From NCBI RefSeq assembly GCF_015706575.1, contig NW_024037065.1:1-64000 (forward strand): a stretch of DNA of 64,000 bases. Reading direction: 5' to 3'. How positions within the stretch are numbered: position 1 is the stretch's first letter; each line of letters begins with the position of its first letter. This document shows positions 60,319 to 64,000 of this stretch, one piece after another. Below the pieces are notes generated by a model. It was not told the origin of the DNA. It ran no database searches and saw nothing but the letters and a program-made list of their open reading frames with translations. Origin of the DNA: Patiria miniata. Lineage: Eukaryota > Echinodermata > Asteroidea > Valvatida > Asterinidae. Both the position numbers and the translations under genes were made by a program.

Positions 60319-61289
60319 ATGTCGACGGTCCTAGTTATGCGTCACACACAGCACAAAATATCGAGAATCTAGTGAGCTGGACGCGTCGATTTTAAGTCTT
60401 CCACTAAAATCAAGGTATGTGTACAATCAGTATGAATTAGAAACTTGTGATGTAATTGTAATCATGGTGATTTCGCTCACATCATGCTCACATTCACAAC
60501 CTCAAAGTTGAACAACATGACACACAACGCCAACGACCCTAGTCACTCATCATAGTAGCCTAGTACTATCGATATCGTAACGGTTAGCCTAGGCTATTTT
60601 TACTTTGGACTTTGTAAATAGGCCGATTGATAATTCATCGTGACTTCTGTTCAGTGATTGGTCAGCTGGGTGGGTGTAGTAAAGGTGTGTGGTGGGTTGA
60701 GGGCTTGAGGCCAATGATCGGGGTCTGATGATAATCTTCACATTGTCAGGTTGGACGACGTACATGTCATGCATGTAGGTTACTAAAAAAAGTATTAACT
60801 AGGCCTAGCTTGAGCTGACATGCTCATATTCATTTACATGTGAATGAATATGAGCATGTCAGCTGGAGTTACTCAAGCTAAACTAGGCCTACTATTACTA
60901 GTATTAGCATGATTAGGGGCCTAGTTTTACTACTACCCGGTACTACTACTACATATATGTACTACTAGTTGTCAGACTCCCTATTTATTAACGCGGCATA
61001 TTATCGCGGCTTGGGAAATTTGTCTTTTTGAATTGCGTTGCCAAAACTCCTTCAAAGTTCAAGTTCAAGTGGCGATTTTTATCCAGTTCACCAGTCATTA
61101 AGGACTTCTTGCCGAGTTGTATAAAATTTAAAGGACGATTATAAAATGTTGTGTCTTTCGGGACTTTAAACGATTTTTAATAAATATTGACGTTTTCCAA
61201 AACTTGCAAATTTTCCCTCACCGTGTCTGCCAAAAAGGTACCGTCTATATTTTAACATTTAGGGGTAATGGTGCTCTGTCCAAGAAAGT
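60319..61289. other. Intergenic, with one hairpin
   Basis: No gene recognised. 60801-60890 is a hairpin: AGGCCTAGCTTGAG and CTCAAGCTAAACTAGGCCT outside, CTGACATGCTCATATTCATT and AATGAATATGAGCATGTCAG inside. Multiple TAGGCCTA words occur around it. Confidence 0.5.
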
Positions 61290-61470
61290 TCCATTGACTG
61301 GGTCCCATTCTCTGCAAACACAAAATGAAGTCAAAGGACGTAAAAACTTTTACGGGATCAAACTAGGACAGCTCAAGAAACAAAACAAAACGGCACACCA
61401 TGTAAAGTGAATGGCGCCCCCAATCGCCAATCAGTAGACTTGTCTCAGTGATTTTTGTTCTCTCTTCGGG
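61290..61470 (-). repeat. Dispersed repeat shared with 39470-39640 (inverted)
   Basis: AAAGTGAATGGCGCCCCCAA, AGTAGACTTGTCTCAGTGAT and GGGATCAAACTAGGACAGCT are the reverse complement, with substitutions, of GGGGGCGCCATTCACTTTTT, TGACTGAGACAAGTCTACTT and AGCTGTCCTTATTTTGATCC at 39470-39600. Family unknown. Confidence 0.75.
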
Positions 61471-62011
61471 GGAGGGGCAGGGTCTTAAGAAATCATCCTG
61501 CAGGCATAAATAGTCTTTAATCAATTTGAACGTTACAGGTAAAATATCAGACTTTATTCAGTAATTTCAGGGGATGTTTTGGTCAATCATTAACTATGAA
61601 AAAAAAAGAGTTGAGATCATTATAAAAAACACTTCCTTCATTCCACGATAATAGGGAGTCCACCTCCGTTCGCACACTCTGAGCATGTCTATTTTCACAG
61701 GCGTCGTACACAGAATAAACCACACCACCGTCGGATTTGTTTATATCAATTTGAAAAGGAAGAGTTATACAACACAAGAGACAGGAAAATTTGGGAAGGT
61801 TAGTGGGCAATCTCTATTCCGAACGAGAAACGTGATAAGTACTGCGATAATACCGTACAGCGTCCCATCCTACTAACAGTTTCTTTAGCAAAGTTTATCA
61901 AGTAGGTAAAGGCCTTACAAACAGCGTATCCTCACACCACTTTTCACTTCGGTCTTTGTAAACATGGTCATGTCAGGGGGGTGGTGGTGAATTAAAAAGA
62001 TGGTGATTTTA

Positions 62012-63096
62012 TTACTCCTAGAATTAGAAGGCTGCTCGTCAGCCTTATAGCATGCTGTTTTTTCAGGGGTCAGCACGCTATGGATTTTGGACATGCACTG
62101 TGATAGACAAAATTCCTTTGTCTGGAATTCCAATTTCTGAAACACAAATCCACCAAAAATTCCATCAGGCCCAAAAAAAAGTTTCCGGTTTCTGGTCTGC
62201 GGACGCGTAGTTCCAGGGGTACATCATGGTTGGGTTAATTCCATTACTTAGAATTAGAAGACACTTTTCGTTAAAGCTATTAACGAGAGGTGCCTTCTAA
62301 CTAGCATGTCTAGAAGTTAATAATCAGTGACATGGAATCGACACATTTGACCCACGTCCACTTGAGCTACAATACTTGGAAATACGAATTAGGCCAAACA
62401 AAATAATAGTTCTGCTTCCGGTTACATGGCATTCAAAAATAGGGTAGGTAGGGAATTTTTTTTTGGCCAATTTTTGTTTGTGTACGATCATATGGAGGCG
62501 TCTGCGTGTAGTCAAGGGTAAAAGGTATAAAGTAATGGTTTGGGTATTTTCACCGCATTTTTCCAATAAAAAAATTAGGGTAGGGGCTGTCAGAATAGGG
62601 TAGGTAGGGAAACCGGAAGCAGAAGTATTATTTTTTTTTGTCTTATTCATGTTGTAATGGACTCAGCTCAGATTCAGACAAGGTAGTGAAGAGTGGAAGA
62701 GTGGAATTCAAACCAAATGTTAAAAAAATGCGGATTTCAATCCCACCACTAGGATAATTCAATAAAAATATTGTTAGGTTGAGCCTCGGACATCGTAATT
62801 TCGTGGCCTAGCTAGTAATGTCATGCATTATTTGTAAAAACAACTTAATGTTACACAGGCCGTTTCGGAATCTCTTGTCCAGAGCTATTGTCCTTGCCCA
62901 TTACAACTATTATGGGAACAAGCTGACAATAGATGCAGAAATTGAAATGAAAGGGAATAGGTAGGGAAATGATGCATCGCATTTCAATTAGGCCAGCTCG
63001 CTGACCTGACAAGACGGGGCCTGCACTGTGTATCAGCCTACTTCTACACATACTAGCCATAAAACACCCGTGTGCCTTCTAATTCTAGAAGTAGTA
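62012..63096. mobile_element. Possible larger element with CTAGAATTAGAAGGC ends
   Basis: CTCCTAGAATTAGAAGGCTG at the left and GTGTGCCTTCTAATTCTAGA at the right are inverted. A third, internal pair at about 62250-62302 (GAATTAGAAGACACTTTTCG, ACGAGAGGTGCCTTCTAA) is related. One 1.1 kb element or two separate hairpin MITEs are both possible. Confidence 0.4.
62392..62642. mobile_element. 251 bp MITE, TTA target duplication
   Basis: GGCCAAACAAAATAATAGTT and CTGCTTCCGG at the left are mirrored by CCGGAAGCAGAAGTATTATT and TTTTTTTGTC at the right; TTA flanks both ends (62389-62391 and 62643-62645). It is in the same PIF/Harbinger-like group as 22245-22392. It contains repeated AGGGTAGGTAGGG. Confidence 0.7.
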
Positions 63097-63694
63097 TCGG
63101 CCTACGTACATGTATGTTTGTGAAGTTAATCTCATGAACTGAATTGTTGCAATACATTTTTAACCCTAACAATCCCCATCCGGTCAAACTCCAACACCAG
63201 GGTTTGTTGAAATCTGGTAGAGCAGGGAGGAATGTTCTTATTCCTCCATGGTTAGAGTGAGTACTGCACCAGTAAAGTGATTATGCTTTACATGGGGTTA
63301 CATCATGTACAATGTATGTACCACCACTAATCAGAGTCCGACATTTTATGTACAGTTTACTTTAAGTTTGCAGGAGTGAGAAAAGTTTGTAGTAAATCAC
63401 TCGGTGGGGTGGGGGGGGGGTAGGGTAAAGGTTAATAGGAGGAGACCTCTACATTTATAAATTTATCTCACTTGTTATTGGCAGTAAAACTGAGTTGTCC
63501 AAATTTACTGGCAATCGAGGATATAACGTTGAGGACAGTCACGCGTTTGGACAGTAAACAGAATTTGGTTCCTGTTGTAATAGATGTATTAAAGTTTTAC
63601 CATATAATGTATCTTTAACCGTAGGCCAAAAATTCACAATCCATCTGTGCTCATACATGTATGTTTACAGTTGTGTGCCGCATCATCACCCATC
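63097..63694. other. Upstream region / 5' UTR of AASS
   Basis: AT-rich with a G-run near 63410. A pyrimidine-poor TGTATGTTTACAG at 63658-63670 could be a splice acceptor placing only 24 bp of 5' UTR before the ATG. No promoter motif was recognised. Confidence 0.4.
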
Positions 63695-63934
63695 ATGTTG
63701 CGTGCCAACCGACTGAAGCTGGGCAGTCGATTGCTGCGAACCTCGGCTTCATCGAAGCAATGGCGGCACCTGAGCAGTAAAACGGACAAGCCCGTCATGG
63801 CTATACGCAGGGAGGACTACGGGTCACAGTGGGAACGCAGGGCGCCCCTCAACCCCTTGCAAGTCAAGTCGTTCGTGGATGCTGGGGTGAAGGTTATGGT
63901 AGCGCCGTCCAACAGGAGAGCCTACACAATGGAG
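63695..63934 (+). CDS. AASS: Alpha-aminoadipic semialdehyde synthase, first coding exon
   Basis: A 240 bp exon (80 codons, phase 0) opens at ATG 63695 and ends GAG/GTAAGA at 63934; the rest of the gene lies beyond the window. Residues 1-30 (MLRANRLKLGSRLLRTSASS...) are Arg/Ser-rich with no acids until Asp31, as in a mitochondrial presequence. VMAIRREDYGSQWERRAPLN and VKVMVAPSNRRAY align with AVRREDVNAWERRAPL and KVLIQPSNRRA of human AASS, the start of the lysine-ketoglutarate reductase half. The enzyme converts lysine via saccharopine to aminoadipic semialdehyde in mitochondria (known for the family). The second, saccharopine dehydrogenase, half is not visible here. Confidence 0.93.
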
Positions 63935-64000
63935 GTAAGATTGGAGCTGGTAAAATGGACCAAAATTCTTTCATTCTGTTTCCAAACCCGTGCCAGACAT

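Overview
This is eukaryotic nuclear DNA, very probably from an invertebrate deuterostome; an echinoderm-like genome fits best, but the species is not proven. The reasons are intron-split genes with metazoan orthologues (FBXO7, a GH3-domain/GHDC gene, AASS), about 60% AT, and a very dense load of small terminal-inverted-repeat and foldback elements. There is no bacterial or viral gene organisation, no CRISPR array and no rRNA. Almost none of the long open frames are genes; the real genes are short exons joined by splicing.

Layout: (1) 1-22100 is one satellite array of a ~325 bp monomer, about 68 copies, with a ~1640 bp five-monomer higher-order duplication near 16160-19440 and two small template-switch scars. 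(2) 22093-24340 holds a diverged monomer carrying a 148 bp TTA-flanked MITE, a 159 bp hairpin and a short-motif repeat. (3) 24340-35322, minus strand, is a complete nine-exon FBXO7 gene (about 553 residues predicted). Its last intron holds a ~154 bp tandem array grown from the 3' end of exon 8 plus intron, so the splice donor is copied about twelve times. Its first intron is packed with foldback elements, one carrying a nested transposon whose 9 bp target duplication can be checked against the intact opposite arm. (4) 36028-38050 is a broken GHDC paralogue. (5) 38474-44566 is repeats, a small Ty3/Gypsy integrase fossil and a foldback element with arms of 21-22 bp repeats. (6) 45227-54740, plus strand, is a seven-exon GHDC gene (about 635 residues predicted). 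A 2.44 kb almost identical tandem duplication in its first intron carries an extra truncated exon 2, joined by filler copied from about 780 bp upstream. (7) 55380-63100 holds the gene's 3' flank, a possible third promoter relic, and more inverted-repeat and foldback elements. (8) 63695-63934 is the first coding exon of mitochondrial AASS, running off the right edge.

The three genes are unrelated in function: ubiquitin ligase/proteasome regulation, a GH3-fold protein of unknown animal role, and lysine breakdown. The linked story is structural: tandem GHDC duplication, repeated invasion by non-autonomous DNA elements, and local template-switch replication. All exon joins were placed by eye from splice signals, reading phase and remembered family sequence; no alignment or transcript was available.
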